Positions 25,114 to 32,788 of a stretch of DNA of 64,000 nt are shown in pieces; positions within the stretch are counted from its first letter, which is position 1, and each line of letters begins with the position of its first letter. A program made the position numbers and the translations under genes. This DNA comes from Candidatus Flexifilum breve. Lineage in GTDB: Bacteria; Chloroflexota; Anaerolineae; Aggregatilineales; Phototrophicaceae. Location: the NCBI GenBank assembly GCA_016717205.1, contig JADKGC010000001.1:1116001-1180000 (forward strand), written 5' to 3'. Under the pieces are notes generated by a model, which did not search any database, was not told the origin of the DNA, and was given only the letters and a program-made list of their open reading frames with translations.

Positions 25114-26169
25114 ATGCGTACACGGTTGTTCCGCCTTTTGTTACTCGTCGTGGTGATCGGTTTGCTGTCTGCGTCCGCCATTGGCGCGCAGGGTGACCGT
25201 CCCGTCGTCATGTACTCGCTGGTCGAACTCTACACCATCGACCCGGCAGTCGGCTTTGATCAGGCGATTGGCAGCACCCTCAAGCAGCTCTATGACTCGC
25301 TGTTCCGCTATGTCGGCAACCCGCCCACCGTCGAACCGTGGCTGGCGGAATCGTATACCGTGTCGGAAGACGGCAAGACTTACACCGTCGCGCTCCGTCA
25401 GGATGCCACCTTCCAGGACGGCAGCCTGGTGAACGCCGCGGCAGTCGTGTATTCGGCGGAACGTCTGCTGCGCGTCGGTCAGGGCGCGGCGGGGCTGTTC
25501 ACGGGTGTGCTCTCCCCCGGTGGCACCACCGCCGTCGATGACCACACCGTGCAGTTCGTGCTGGATCAGCCGTATGGCCCCTTCCTCGACATTCTGACGT
25601 GGCTGTTCATCGTCAATCCTGCGGTCGTCGAAGCCAACCTCGGCGATGATGATGGCGTGACTTATCTGACGAACGCCTCCGCCGGTTCTGGCCCATTCAG
25701 CATTTCGCAGTGGCGTCCCGGCGAGCTTTACGAATTCACCGCCAACGCGGGTTACTGGCGCGGTTGGCCGAACGAAACCTATCCCACCACCGTGACGCGC
25801 GTCGTCACCCGTGAAGCCTCGACCCGCCGCCTCGGCATCGAAAGCGGTGAAGCCGACTTCGTGGATTGGATGTCGGTGGATGATGCGACCGCGCTCAACG
25901 GCGTGAACGGCATCACGGTGGCCCCCGGCCCGACGCTGACCGTCTATGATGTCAAGATGAACACCGTCGATGGCCCGACCGCCGACGCCAACCTGCGCCG
26001 CGCCATTGCCTACGCCGTCGATTACGACGCCATGCTGGCGATCTGGGGTGGCGGTGGGACGCGCCTCGCTGGCCCGCTGCCGCCGTCGCTCTCCGGTGAC
26101 GCCGCCCCCATGTACAATCAGGATCTCGACGCGCCGCGCGCCGCGCCTGGCCGCCTCGGCGTACCCTGA
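25114..26169 (+). CDS. ABC transporter substrate-binding protein (family 5), N-terminal part (frameshifted)
   Basis: Start at ATG 25114 with GGAGG 6 nt upstream. A signal peptide (RLFRLLLLVVVIGLLSASA, ending IGAQ) precedes an extracytoplasmic family 5 (peptide/nickel-type) binding protein: YTIDPAVGFDQAIGSTLKQL, EPWLAESYTVSEDGKTYTV, LRQDATFQDGS and GSGPFSISQWRPGE are typical. Homology to the family runs to DLDA near 26130 and then continues in another frame; this frame ends soon after at 26169. It is a single gene with the following segment, broken by one indel in a GC-rich run. The rest of the transport operon follows. Confidence 0.8.
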   Translation: MRTRLFRLLLLVVVIGLLSASAIGAQGDRPVVMYSLVELYTIDPAVGFDQAIGSTLKQLYDSLFRYVGNPPTVEPWLAESYTVSEDGKTYTVALRQDATFQDGSLVNAAAVVYSAERLLRVGQGAAGLFTGVLSPGGTTAVDDHTVQFVLDQPYGPFLDILTWLFIVNPAVVEANLGDDDGVTYLTNASAGSGPFSISQWRPGELYEFTANAGYWRGWPNETYPTTVTRVVTREASTRRLGIESGEADFVDWMSVDDATALNGVNGITVAPGPTLTVYDVKMNTVDGPTADANLRRAIAYAVDYDAMLAIWGGGGTRLAGPLPPSLSGDAAPMYNQDLDAPRAAPGRLGVP

Positions 26170-26674
26170 TGGCGTCGCGCTGGAATACGTCTACGTGACC
26201 GGCCTCGAAGATGAACGCCGTACCGGTCTGGTCCTGCAGGACTCGCTGGCCGAAATCGGCATCAATGTGACGATCACCGCCGTCGCGTGGGCGGACGCCG
26301 TCGCCACCTTCGCCGATCCGGCAACCGCGCCCGATCTCTTCCCGCTGTACAGCGGCACGGCCTTCGCAGACCCGGATAACTACCTGTGGGCGTCATTCCA
26401 CTCGTCGCTGGCGGGTAACTGGACGAACCCTGGCCACTACGGCAACCCGGCCGTCGATGCGCTGCTCGAACAGGCGCGCGCCACCGTCGGCGACGCCGAA
26501 CGCACCGCGCTCTACGATCAGGCCGTCGCGCTCATCCTCGCGGATGCGCCGAACCTGTTCATCGCCACGACGCCCGAAGATCACATCGTCGGCCCGCGCC
26601 TGAGCAACTATGGCGCGGTCTACTCGCCCGTTATGGGGTCGATGGAAGACTTCTACTTCTTCGCCGTCGGCTGA
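26144..26674 (+). CDS. C-terminal part of the same substrate-binding protein (after frameshift)
   Basis: This frame continues the family 5 binding protein: RLAASAYPDGVALEYVYV, LQDSLAEIGINVTITAVAW and the late NLFIATTPEDHIVG region match the second lobe of such proteins. There is no credible start codon or ribosome site. Joined to the segment at 25114 the protein would be about 520 residues, the usual length. The break lies between 26130 and 26144 in GCGCCGCGCGCCGCG, a run prone to sequencing indels. Confidence 0.75.
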   Translation, partial: RLAASAYPDGVALEYVYVTGLEDERRTGLVLQDSLAEIGINVTITAVAWADAVATFADPATAPDLFPLYSGTAFADPDNYLWASFHSSLAGNWTNPGHYGNPAVDALLEQARATVGDAERTALYDQAVALILADAPNLFIATTPEDHIVGPRLSNYGAVYSPVMGSMEDFYFFAVG

Positions 26675-26710
26675 TCTAAACGTCCGCTGATGGTCTCGTC
26701 GGGATTTGGC

Positions 26711-26887
26711 TAACCTCACCCTAAATCCCCTCTCCCAAGGGAGAGGGGACTTCAAAGCACCGTCGGTCTCCCCTCTCCTCTAGGTGAGGGGTTGGGGGTG
26801 AGGTTAGAGCAGCGGACGCAAAAATTGCGTCCCTACCGAAGACATCCGGCAAACGCCGTAGGGGCGCACGGTCGTGCGCCCCTACAC
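26711..26887. repeat. Intergenic repeat cluster 3, at the truncated permease
   Basis: Three kinds of repeat lie end to end: a CCCCTCTCCC-AAG-GGAGAGGGG-type hairpin (about 26726-26748) with a partner TCCCCTCTCC...GGTGAGGGGT unit, a GCGGACGCAAAAATTGCGTC-type palindrome (26811-26832), and a 12-bp perfect stem GTAGGGGCGCAC / GTGCGCCCCTAC (26858-26885). The following permease lacks its N-terminus and begins just after the last unit. Confidence 0.75.
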
Positions 26888-26891
26888 CTAA

Positions 26892-27725
26892 ATGCGCTCA
26901 CACACTTGTGACCTGTTTGTGTTCTTCGCTTCGGCCTTGCAGTTCCGGTCGGTGTTATGGTCAGGCTTGTCCTCTGGCCCCGACTTAGCGCGGTACTTCC
27001 CCGCCACGCTTGAACTGGTGCTCGCCGCCCTGCTGCTCGGCGTGGTGCTCGGCGTGCCACTCGGCTTGATCGCCGCCGTTTACCGCGACCGACTGCCGGA
27101 TCAGATTTCGCGCATATTCAGCCTCGGCATGGTGAGCATCCCGAACTTCTGGCTGGCGATTGTCTTGCAGTTGGTACTGGCCTTCACGCTGACCATCCTG
27201 CCCTTCACCGGGCGCTTTGATCGGCTGGAGACACCGCCCCTGACGATCACCGGCCTGTACACCCTCGACTCGCTGCTCACGCTGAACTTCGCAGCCTACG
27301 GCACCGCCCTGCGCTACTTGATCGCCCCGGCGTTCTGCCTGTCGCTCGGCGCGCTGGCGACCATCGCCCGCACCGTCCGCGCCGATCTGCTGGATGTGCT
27401 CGGCACAGATTACATCCGTACCGCGCGCGCCGTTGGCATCCCCACCACCACGCTGATCCTCAAATATGCACTCAAGAACGCTTCGCTGAACACGCTGACG
27501 CAGGTCGGCCTGTTCTTCGGCTACACGCTCACCGGATCGGTGCTGGTGGAAAACATTTTTAGCTGGCCCGGCATTGGCAACTATGCGGTCTCCGCCGCGT
27601 TGACGAAAGACTTTGTACCGCTCATGGGCGTCACCCTGCTCACGGGCAGTGCCATCGTCATCGTCAACCTGCTGACCGATTTCCTGTATCTCCTGCTCGA
27701 CCCGCGGATCAAGTACACCTCATGA
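26892..27725 (+). CDS. ABC transporter permease, DppB-type, N-terminally truncated
   Basis: A 277-residue membrane permease of the dipeptide/nickel type (BPD_transp_1): homology starts at ARYFPATLELVLAALLLGV and includes the inner-membrane coupling loop (EAA-like) LGTDYIRTARAVGIP and the C-terminal FLYLLLDPRIKY. Normal DppB proteins are about 310-340 residues, with a first membrane helix and a periplasmic loop before this point. Those roughly 70-90 residues are missing, and the coding region begins right after a repeat cluster. The start at 26892 has no good ribosome site. Either the gene is truncated and inactive, or the assembly has collapsed at the repeats. The downstream permease overlaps by 4 bp. 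Confidence 0.75.
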   Translation: MRSHTCDLFVFFASALQFRSVLWSGLSSGPDLARYFPATLELVLAALLLGVVLGVPLGLIAAVYRDRLPDQISRIFSLGMVSIPNFWLAIVLQLVLAFTLTILPFTGRFDRLETPPLTITGLYTLDSLLTLNFAAYGTALRYLIAPAFCLSLGALATIARTVRADLLDVLGTDYIRTARAVGIPTTTLILKYALKNASLNTLTQVGLFFGYTLTGSVLVENIFSWPGIGNYAVSAALTKDFVPLMGVTLLTGSAIVIVNLLTDFLYLLLDPRIKYTS

Positions 27726-28627
27726 GCATTCAGACGAGTTTCCCGCGCCCCGGCAGCACCGTCACGCCGCCCAGGAACAACAAAGCGTTCCAGTTGGCGC
27801 TGTATCGCCTGCGCCAGAGTCCGCTTTCTATCGTCGGCCTCGCGATGGTGGCGTTCGTGCTGTTCGTCGGCATCATCGGCCCGGAGGTCGTACCCTTCCC
27901 CGAAGACGCGACCGGCAACACGCGCATGGAAGCCCGCCTGACCGCGCCGAACGAGACCTACTTCTTCGGCACCGATGACGTGGGGCGCGACGTGTTCAGC
28001 CGCACAGTGATCGCCACACGCACGTCGCTGGTGATCAGCCTCGTCGTGCTGATCATCGCCATTTTGATCGGCATTCCGCTCGGCGCGATCAGCGGCTTTT
28101 TCGGCGGCTGGATCGACGAAGTGATCATGCGCATTACCGACATTTTCCTGACCGTGCCCGCGCTGCTGCTGGCGATGGCGATGGCCGCTGCGCTCGGCAC
28201 GGGCATGGTCAACGCCATGATCGCGATTGCGCTGGTGTGGTGGCCCGGTTACGCCCGTCTGACACGCGGACAGGTGCTCTCGCTGCGCGAACGCGAGTTC
28301 ATCGAAGCGACGCGCGCGCTCGGCGGCGGGCGCTGGCACACAATCTTCCGGCACATCCTGCCGAATATCTTGTCCGCGGTGATCGTCAAGGCGTCGATGG
28401 ATATCGGCTTCGCGATTCTGGTGGCGGCGGGTCTCGGTTACATCGGCGTGGGTGTGCAAGCGCCGACGCCCGAATGGGGCGTAATGATCAGCGAGGGGCG
28501 CGGCTTGCTGCGCCAAGCGTGGTGGGCGTCGATTGTCCCCGGCGTCGCCATGTTCACAACCGTGTTGGGCTTCAACCTGCTCGGCGACGGTCTGCGCGAC
28601 ATTCTCGACCCGAAGACGAGGCGCTAA
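27722..28627 (+). CDS. ABC transporter permease, DppC-type
   Basis: A 301-residue permease with six membrane segments. It has the OppC/DppC N-terminal cytoplasmic stretch before the first helix, the FFGTDDVGRDVFSRTV motif typical of this family, and the EAA-like loop FIEATRALGGGRW. It ends with GDGLRDILDPK, the classic DppC terminus. The start overlaps the upstream permease by 4 bp (ATGA), and the ATPase gene starts directly after its stop. It forms the membrane channel of a peptide-type importer with the gene at 26892. Confidence 0.9.
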   Translation: MSIQTSFPRPGSTVTPPRNNKAFQLALYRLRQSPLSIVGLAMVAFVLFVGIIGPEVVPFPEDATGNTRMEARLTAPNETYFFGTDDVGRDVFSRTVIATRTSLVISLVVLIIAILIGIPLGAISGFFGGWIDEVIMRITDIFLTVPALLLAMAMAAALGTGMVNAMIAIALVWWPGYARLTRGQVLSLREREFIEATRALGGGRWHTIFRHILPNILSAVIVKASMDIGFAILVAAGLGYIGVGVQAPTPEWGVMISEGRGLLRQAWWASIVPGVAMFTTVLGFNLLGDGLRDILDPKTRR

Positions 28628-29650
28628 ATGGCAGACGCACTGGTCGATATTCGCGGCTTAAAACTGGAATTCAGCGGCTTTGACGGCGTTTCCCGCGTGC
28701 TGGACGGTGTCGATTTGACGCTCCAGCGCGGCGAAATCCTCGGCATCGTCGGCGAGACGGGCAGCGGCAAAACCATGACCGCGCTCAGCATTGCGCATCT
28801 CGTGCCCAACGGTGTGCTCAAAGGCAGCGTGCGCTTTGAAGGCGAAGAGGTACTCACCAAAAGCGGGCGCGCGTTGCAGCAGTTCCGCGCCCAGCGCCTC
28901 GGCATGGTCTTTCAAGACCCGACAACCAACCTCAACCCGGTCTTCACTATCGGCGAACTGCTCATCGACGCCGTGCTGGTGCAGAAATACGGCGTTCCCG
29001 GTTGGAAGCTGCTCACAGGCGGCAAGTGGCTGAATCGCAAACAGCGCCAGCAAGCCCGCGACGAAGCCATCGCCCTGCTCGACCGCGTGGGTATCCCCGA
29101 CGCCGCGCACCGCCTGAACAGCTACGCGCATCAGCTCTCCGGGGGGCAGAAGCAGCGCGTACTGATCGCGATTGCGCTGGCGGGCAACCCCGACCTGCTG
29201 ATCGCCGACGAGCCAACCACCGCCCTCGACGTGGCGATGCAGGCGCAAATCCTGCGCTTGATTCAGGAACTGGTGCGCGAACGCCACATGTCCGCCATCG
29301 TCATCACGCATGATCTCGGCGTGGTGGCGCGCATCTGCGACCGCATCACGGTAATGTACGGCGGCACGGTCGCGGAGAGCGGCACGGTGCGCGACATCTT
29401 CGAGAACCCCAAGCACCCGTATACGCGGGGGCTGCTCGCCGCCATCCCAACCGATCAAATCGAACGCGGCGAACTGCGCGGCATTGCGGGCGCGCCGCCG
29501 AGCTTCCTCAACCCGCCGACGGGCTGCCGCTTTCACCCGCGCTGCCCCGCCCGCCTATCGCACTGCCATCTCCACCCGCCCGCGGTGACTGAAGTCAGCG
29601 CCGGGCATGAAGTCGCTTGTTATTTGTACACGGACGAGAGGCGCGCATGA
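28628..29650 (+). CDS. ABC transporter ATP-binding protein, OppD/DppD-type
   Basis: A 340-residue ATPase. Walker A is GETGSGKT, the signature is LSGGQKQR, Walker B is LLIADEPTTALD and the switch His is in ITHD. The C-terminal oligopeptide-type extension is present (NPPTGCRFHPRCPARLSHC), with the Cys cluster that binds an Fe-S centre in some DppD proteins. It starts directly after the permease stop and overlaps the OppF-type gene by 4 bp. Together with OppF it forms the heterodimeric motor of the importer. Confidence 0.92.
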   Translation: MADALVDIRGLKLEFSGFDGVSRVLDGVDLTLQRGEILGIVGETGSGKTMTALSIAHLVPNGVLKGSVRFEGEEVLTKSGRALQQFRAQRLGMVFQDPTTNLNPVFTIGELLIDAVLVQKYGVPGWKLLTGGKWLNRKQRQQARDEAIALLDRVGIPDAAHRLNSYAHQLSGGQKQRVLIAIALAGNPDLLIADEPTTALDVAMQAQILRLIQELVRERHMSAIVITHDLGVVARICDRITVMYGGTVAESGTVRDIFENPKHPYTRGLLAAIPTDQIERGELRGIAGAPPSFLNPPTGCRFHPRCPARLSHCHLHPPAVTEVSAGHEVACYLYTDERRA

Positions 29651-32600
29651 GTTTGCTGGAAGTCCGAGGACTCAAAGTCTACTTTCCCGTACAGCAGGGC
29701 GTGTTACGCCGCAGTACGAGTTACATCAAGGCCGTCGACGATGTGAACCTGACGATTGAGCCGGGCGAAGTGGTCGGCATCGCGGGCGAATCCGGCTCCG
29801 GCAAGACGACCGTCGGGCGTGCGATTCTGCGCCTGATCGAGCCAACCGCCGGGCAGGTGCTGATCGAAGGGCGCGACCTCGCGGCGCTGGGCGAAGAAGA
29901 ACTGCGCCGCGCCCGCGAAGCCATGCAGATCGTGTTTCAGAATCCATTCGCCGCGCTTGACCCGCGCATGAATGTGCGCAAGCTGATCCTCGAACCGCTG
30001 GAGATCCACCAGATCGGCGACGAGGCCAGCCGCGACAAGCGCCTCCGCGAACTGCTGCAACTAGTCGGCTTACAGGAAGAACACCTCGACCGCTACCCGC
30101 ACGAATTCAGCGGCGGGCAACGCCAGCGCATCGGCATTGCCCGCGCGCTCGCGCTCAACCCCAAGCTGCTAATTCTCGACGAGCCGACCTCCGCGCTCGA
30201 TGTGTCGGTGCAGGCCACCATCCTGAACTTGCTGCTCAAACTGCGTGACGAACTCGGCCTGAGCTACCTGTTCATCTCGCACGATCTCAACGTGCTGCGC
30301 TACGTGTGCGACCGCATCGGCATCATGTATCTGGGGCGCATCGTCGAACTCGCGCCGACGCACGAAATCTTTGAAGACCCCAAGCACCCGTACACGATTT
30401 CGCTGCTCTCCGCCGCGCCGGAAGCGAAGATCGAACAGAAGCGCGGCGAAATTATCCTGCAGGGCGAAGTCAGCCAGCGCGCCATCGGGCACGGCTGCCG
30501 CTTCAGCCCGCGCTGCCCCGCCGCGCAAATCGATCTGTGTAAAGCCGAAGAACCCGCCCTTGATGAAGTCTGGCGCGGTCACCGTGCCGCCTGTCATCTG
30601 GCGCTGCAAAACCTGCCCTTAGGCATCATCACCGCCGCGGGGGAACCCTACGCCAATACCGTTCGGAGACAAAAACATATGAGAGGCTACCGCATCGCCA
30701 CCGACATTGGCGGCACGTTCACCGATCTGGTGGTACTCAACGAGGAGACGGGCGAGATCAGCGTCGCCAAAGCCTCGACCACGCCGCAGGATTTCTCGCA
30801 GGGCATCCTCGACACCATCAACAAGTCAGAGCGGCTGGATACGGCGCGCACGTCGTTCTTCGTCCACGGGACGACGGTCGTCATCAACGCGCTGACCGAG
30901 CGCAAAGGCGTCAAAACGGGCTTGATCACGACGCGCGGATTCCGCGATGTGCTGGAAATTCAGCGGTCGAACCGCCCGGACATCTACAACCTCGCCTACA
31001 GCAAGCCGAAGCCGTTCGTCGAACGCAGCCTGCGCCTCGAAGTCAGCGAACGCCTGAATTACAAGGGCGACATCCTCACGCCGCTGGATCGCGAAGAAAT
31101 GCGGGCGGCGGTCGCGCAGTTGGTCAAGGAGGGCGTGGAAAGCATCGCCGTGTGCTTCCTGCATGCCTACATCAACCCGGATCACGAACTGGAAGCGGGC
31201 GAAATCATCCGCCAGACCGCGCCGCGCCTCCCCTTCACGCTCTCGCATCAGGTGACGGGCGAATGGCGCGAATACGAGCGCACGAGCACGGCGGTCTTCA
31301 ACAGTTACATCCTGCCGACCGCGCAAAAGTACCTCGACAACCTCGAAACCCAGCTCACCAATCAGAAGCGCATGGGTGACGTGCTGCACATCATGCAGTC
31401 GAACGGCGGCAGCGCGACCTTCGCGCTTGCCAAACGCACGCCGATTAATCTGGTCGAGTCCGGCCCCGTCGCCGGGGTGATCGGGTCGGCGCGCATCGGC
31501 GACCTGATTGGCGAACCGAACGTGATCGCCTTCGACGTGGGCGGCACGACGGCCAAAACCTCGCTGATCGAAGGCGGTCAGCCCAAGATCACGACCGAAT
31601 ACAAGATCGAGCACACGCGCGAATTCGCCGGCTACCCGATCCTCGTGCCGACGATTGATATTGTCGAAATCGGGTCGGGCGGCGGCAGTATCGCCTATGT
31701 CGATGACGCGGGCGCGCTGCGCGTCGGGCCGATCAGCGCGGGCGCGGTCCCCGGCCCCGCCTGCTATGATCAGGGCGGCACGCAGCCCACCGTCACCGAC
31801 GCGAACCTGGTCGTCGGGCGCTTGAACGCGCGCAACTTCCTCGGCGGTGAACTCAAGGTCAGCCTCGACAAAGCGCGGCAGGCGATCAAGCCGATTGCCG
31901 AACGCTTCAACACCAGCATCGAAGAGGCGGCGCTCGGCATCATCCGCATCTCCGACTTCGGCAAGATGAACGCCATCAAGCTGATCTCGGTGCGGCGTGG
32001 CTACGACCCGCGCGACTTCGTGCTGGTCGCCTTCGGCGGCGGCGGCCCCATGCACGCGGGCGCGATGATGCGCGAACTGCGCTGCAAGAAAGTCGTCATT
32101 CCCGTGTATCCCGGCGTGTTTTCGGCGTTCGGCATGCTGATGAGCGACTTGCAGATCGACACGCTGCGCACGCGCATCATGCGCGTCGATGGCGCGGACT
32201 TGACAGCCATTACCGGGCTGTACGACGAAATGGAAGCGCAGTCGCGGCACAACCTCGAAGCCGAAAACATCGCCCGCGAGAGCATCCGCATTCAACGGCA
32301 CGCCGACATGCGCTATCTCGGTCAGGAACACACAGTGAAAGTGCCCGTGCCCAACGGCGCGCTCACCCCCGCCGCGATGGAAAAGGTCAGCGTGGCGTTC
32401 CACGACTTGCACGAACAGGCCTTCACTTTCCGCCTCGACTCGCCGCTGGAGATGGTCAGCTACCATGTGACCGCCATTGGGATGGTCAACAAGGCGGAGA
32501 TCAAGCCGATCAAGGCGGACGGCGCGAGCTTAGGCCGCGCGCGCAAAGAGACGCGCGTCGTGTACTTCGAAGGCGTGGGCGCCGTACAAACGGCAATCTA

Positions 32601-32778
32601 CGAGCGCGATCTGCTGCCTATCGGCAAGCCGACCCCCGGCCCCGCCGTGATCGAAGAGGCATCGTCGGCGACAGTGGTGTATCCTGATCAGCAGTTCTAC
32701 CGCGACAAGTACGGTTTCCTGCACGTCGAAGCGGCGGGCAGCACCAGCAGCAAGCAGCGTTTTGGCTTCTTGGGATAG
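29647..32778 (+). CDS. OppF-type ATPase reading through into hydantoinase HyuA (apparent fusion)
   Basis: One open frame encodes an OppF-type ATPase (residues 1-344) followed without a stop by a full HyuA protein. The ATPase has Walker A GESGSGKTTV, signature FSGGQRQR, Walker B LLILDEPTSALD, switch ISHD and the C-terminal GHGCRFSPRCPAAQ cluster. The junction NLPLGIITAAG...RRQKHMRGYRIATDIGG shows no linker similar to a domain boundary. Removing one G from the run at 30639-30643 would place a TGA over the ATG at 30679 (ATGA), the same 4-bp overlap found at other junctions in this operon. A sequencing insertion is therefore as likely as a true fusion. The start at 29647 overlaps OppD by 4 bp. 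Confidence 0.8.
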   Translation: MSLLEVRGLKVYFPVQQGVLRRSTSYIKAVDDVNLTIEPGEVVGIAGESGSGKTTVGRAILRLIEPTAGQVLIEGRDLAALGEEELRRAREAMQIVFQNPFAALDPRMNVRKLILEPLEIHQIGDEASRDKRLRELLQLVGLQEEHLDRYPHEFSGGQRQRIGIARALALNPKLLILDEPTSALDVSVQATILNLLLKLRDELGLSYLFISHDLNVLRYVCDRIGIMYLGRIVELAPTHEIFEDPKHPYTISLLSAAPEAKIEQKRGEIILQGEVSQRAIGHGCRFSPRCPAAQIDLCKAEEPALDEVWRGHRAACHLALQNLPLGIITAAGEPYANTVRRQKHMRGYRIATDIGGTFTDLVVLNEETGEISVAKASTTPQDFSQGILDTINKSERLDTARTSFFVHGTTVVINALTERKGVKTGLITTRGFRDVLEIQRSNRPDIYNLAYSKPKPFVERSLRLEVSERLNYKGDILTPLDREEMRAAVAQLVKEGVESIAVCFLHAYINPDHELEAGEIIRQTAPRLPFTLSHQVTGEWREYERTSTAVFNSYILPTAQKYLDNLETQLTNQKRMGDVLHIMQSNGGSATFALAKRTPINLVESGPVAGVIGSARIGDLIGEPNVIAFDVGGTTAKTSLIEGGQPKITTEYKIEHTREFAGYPILVPTIDIVEIGSGGGSIAYVDDAGALRVGPISAGAVPGPACYDQGGTQPTVTDANLVVGRLNARNFLGGELKVSLDKARQAIKPIAERFNTSIEEAALGIIRISDFGKMNAIKLISVRRGYDPRDFVLVAFGGGGPMHAGAMMRELRCKKVVIPVYPGVFSAFGMLMSDLQIDTLRTRIMRVDGADLTAITGLYDEMEAQSRHNLEAENIARESIRIQRHADMRYLGQEHTVKVPVPNGALTPAAMEKVSVAFHDLHEQAFTFRLDSPLEMVSYHVTAIGMVNKAEIKPIKADGASLGRARKETRVVYFEGVGAVQTAIYERDLLPIGKPTPGPAVIEEASSATVVYPDQQFYRDKYGFLHVEAAGSTSSKQRFGFLG
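30679..32778 (+). CDS. hyuA: Hydantoinase/oxoprolinase subunit A (HyuA), internal start
   Basis: From ATG 30679 (GGAG about 10 nt upstream) a 699-residue HyuA-type protein follows. It has the ASKHA-fold phosphate motif TDIGGTFTDLVVLNEE at the N-terminus, a second IAFDVGGTTAKTSLI motif, GSGGGSIAYVD, and VAFGGGGPMHAGAMMREL toward the C-terminus. In the family this subunit binds ATP and activates the cyclic amide (hydantoin, 5-oxoproline or N-methylhydantoin). Its partner HyuB follows 10 bp downstream. Length fits a complete independent subunit. The substrate is not defined by the sequence. Confidence 0.88.
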   Translation: MRGYRIATDIGGTFTDLVVLNEETGEISVAKASTTPQDFSQGILDTINKSERLDTARTSFFVHGTTVVINALTERKGVKTGLITTRGFRDVLEIQRSNRPDIYNLAYSKPKPFVERSLRLEVSERLNYKGDILTPLDREEMRAAVAQLVKEGVESIAVCFLHAYINPDHELEAGEIIRQTAPRLPFTLSHQVTGEWREYERTSTAVFNSYILPTAQKYLDNLETQLTNQKRMGDVLHIMQSNGGSATFALAKRTPINLVESGPVAGVIGSARIGDLIGEPNVIAFDVGGTTAKTSLIEGGQPKITTEYKIEHTREFAGYPILVPTIDIVEIGSGGGSIAYVDDAGALRVGPISAGAVPGPACYDQGGTQPTVTDANLVVGRLNARNFLGGELKVSLDKARQAIKPIAERFNTSIEEAALGIIRISDFGKMNAIKLISVRRGYDPRDFVLVAFGGGGPMHAGAMMRELRCKKVVIPVYPGVFSAFGMLMSDLQIDTLRTRIMRVDGADLTAITGLYDEMEAQSRHNLEAENIARESIRIQRHADMRYLGQEHTVKVPVPNGALTPAAMEKVSVAFHDLHEQAFTFRLDSPLEMVSYHVTAIGMVNKAEIKPIKADGASLGRARKETRVVYFEGVGAVQTAIYERDLLPIGKPTPGPAVIEEASSATVVYPDQQFYRDKYGFLHVEAAGSTSSKQRFGFLG

Positions 32779-32788
32779 GGAAACAAAC

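Noticed and set aside
30826..32466. 546-codon minus-strand frame opposite hyuA
   Set aside because: Antisense frame of a high-GC gene; translation is Arg/Ala/His-rich with no domain pattern.
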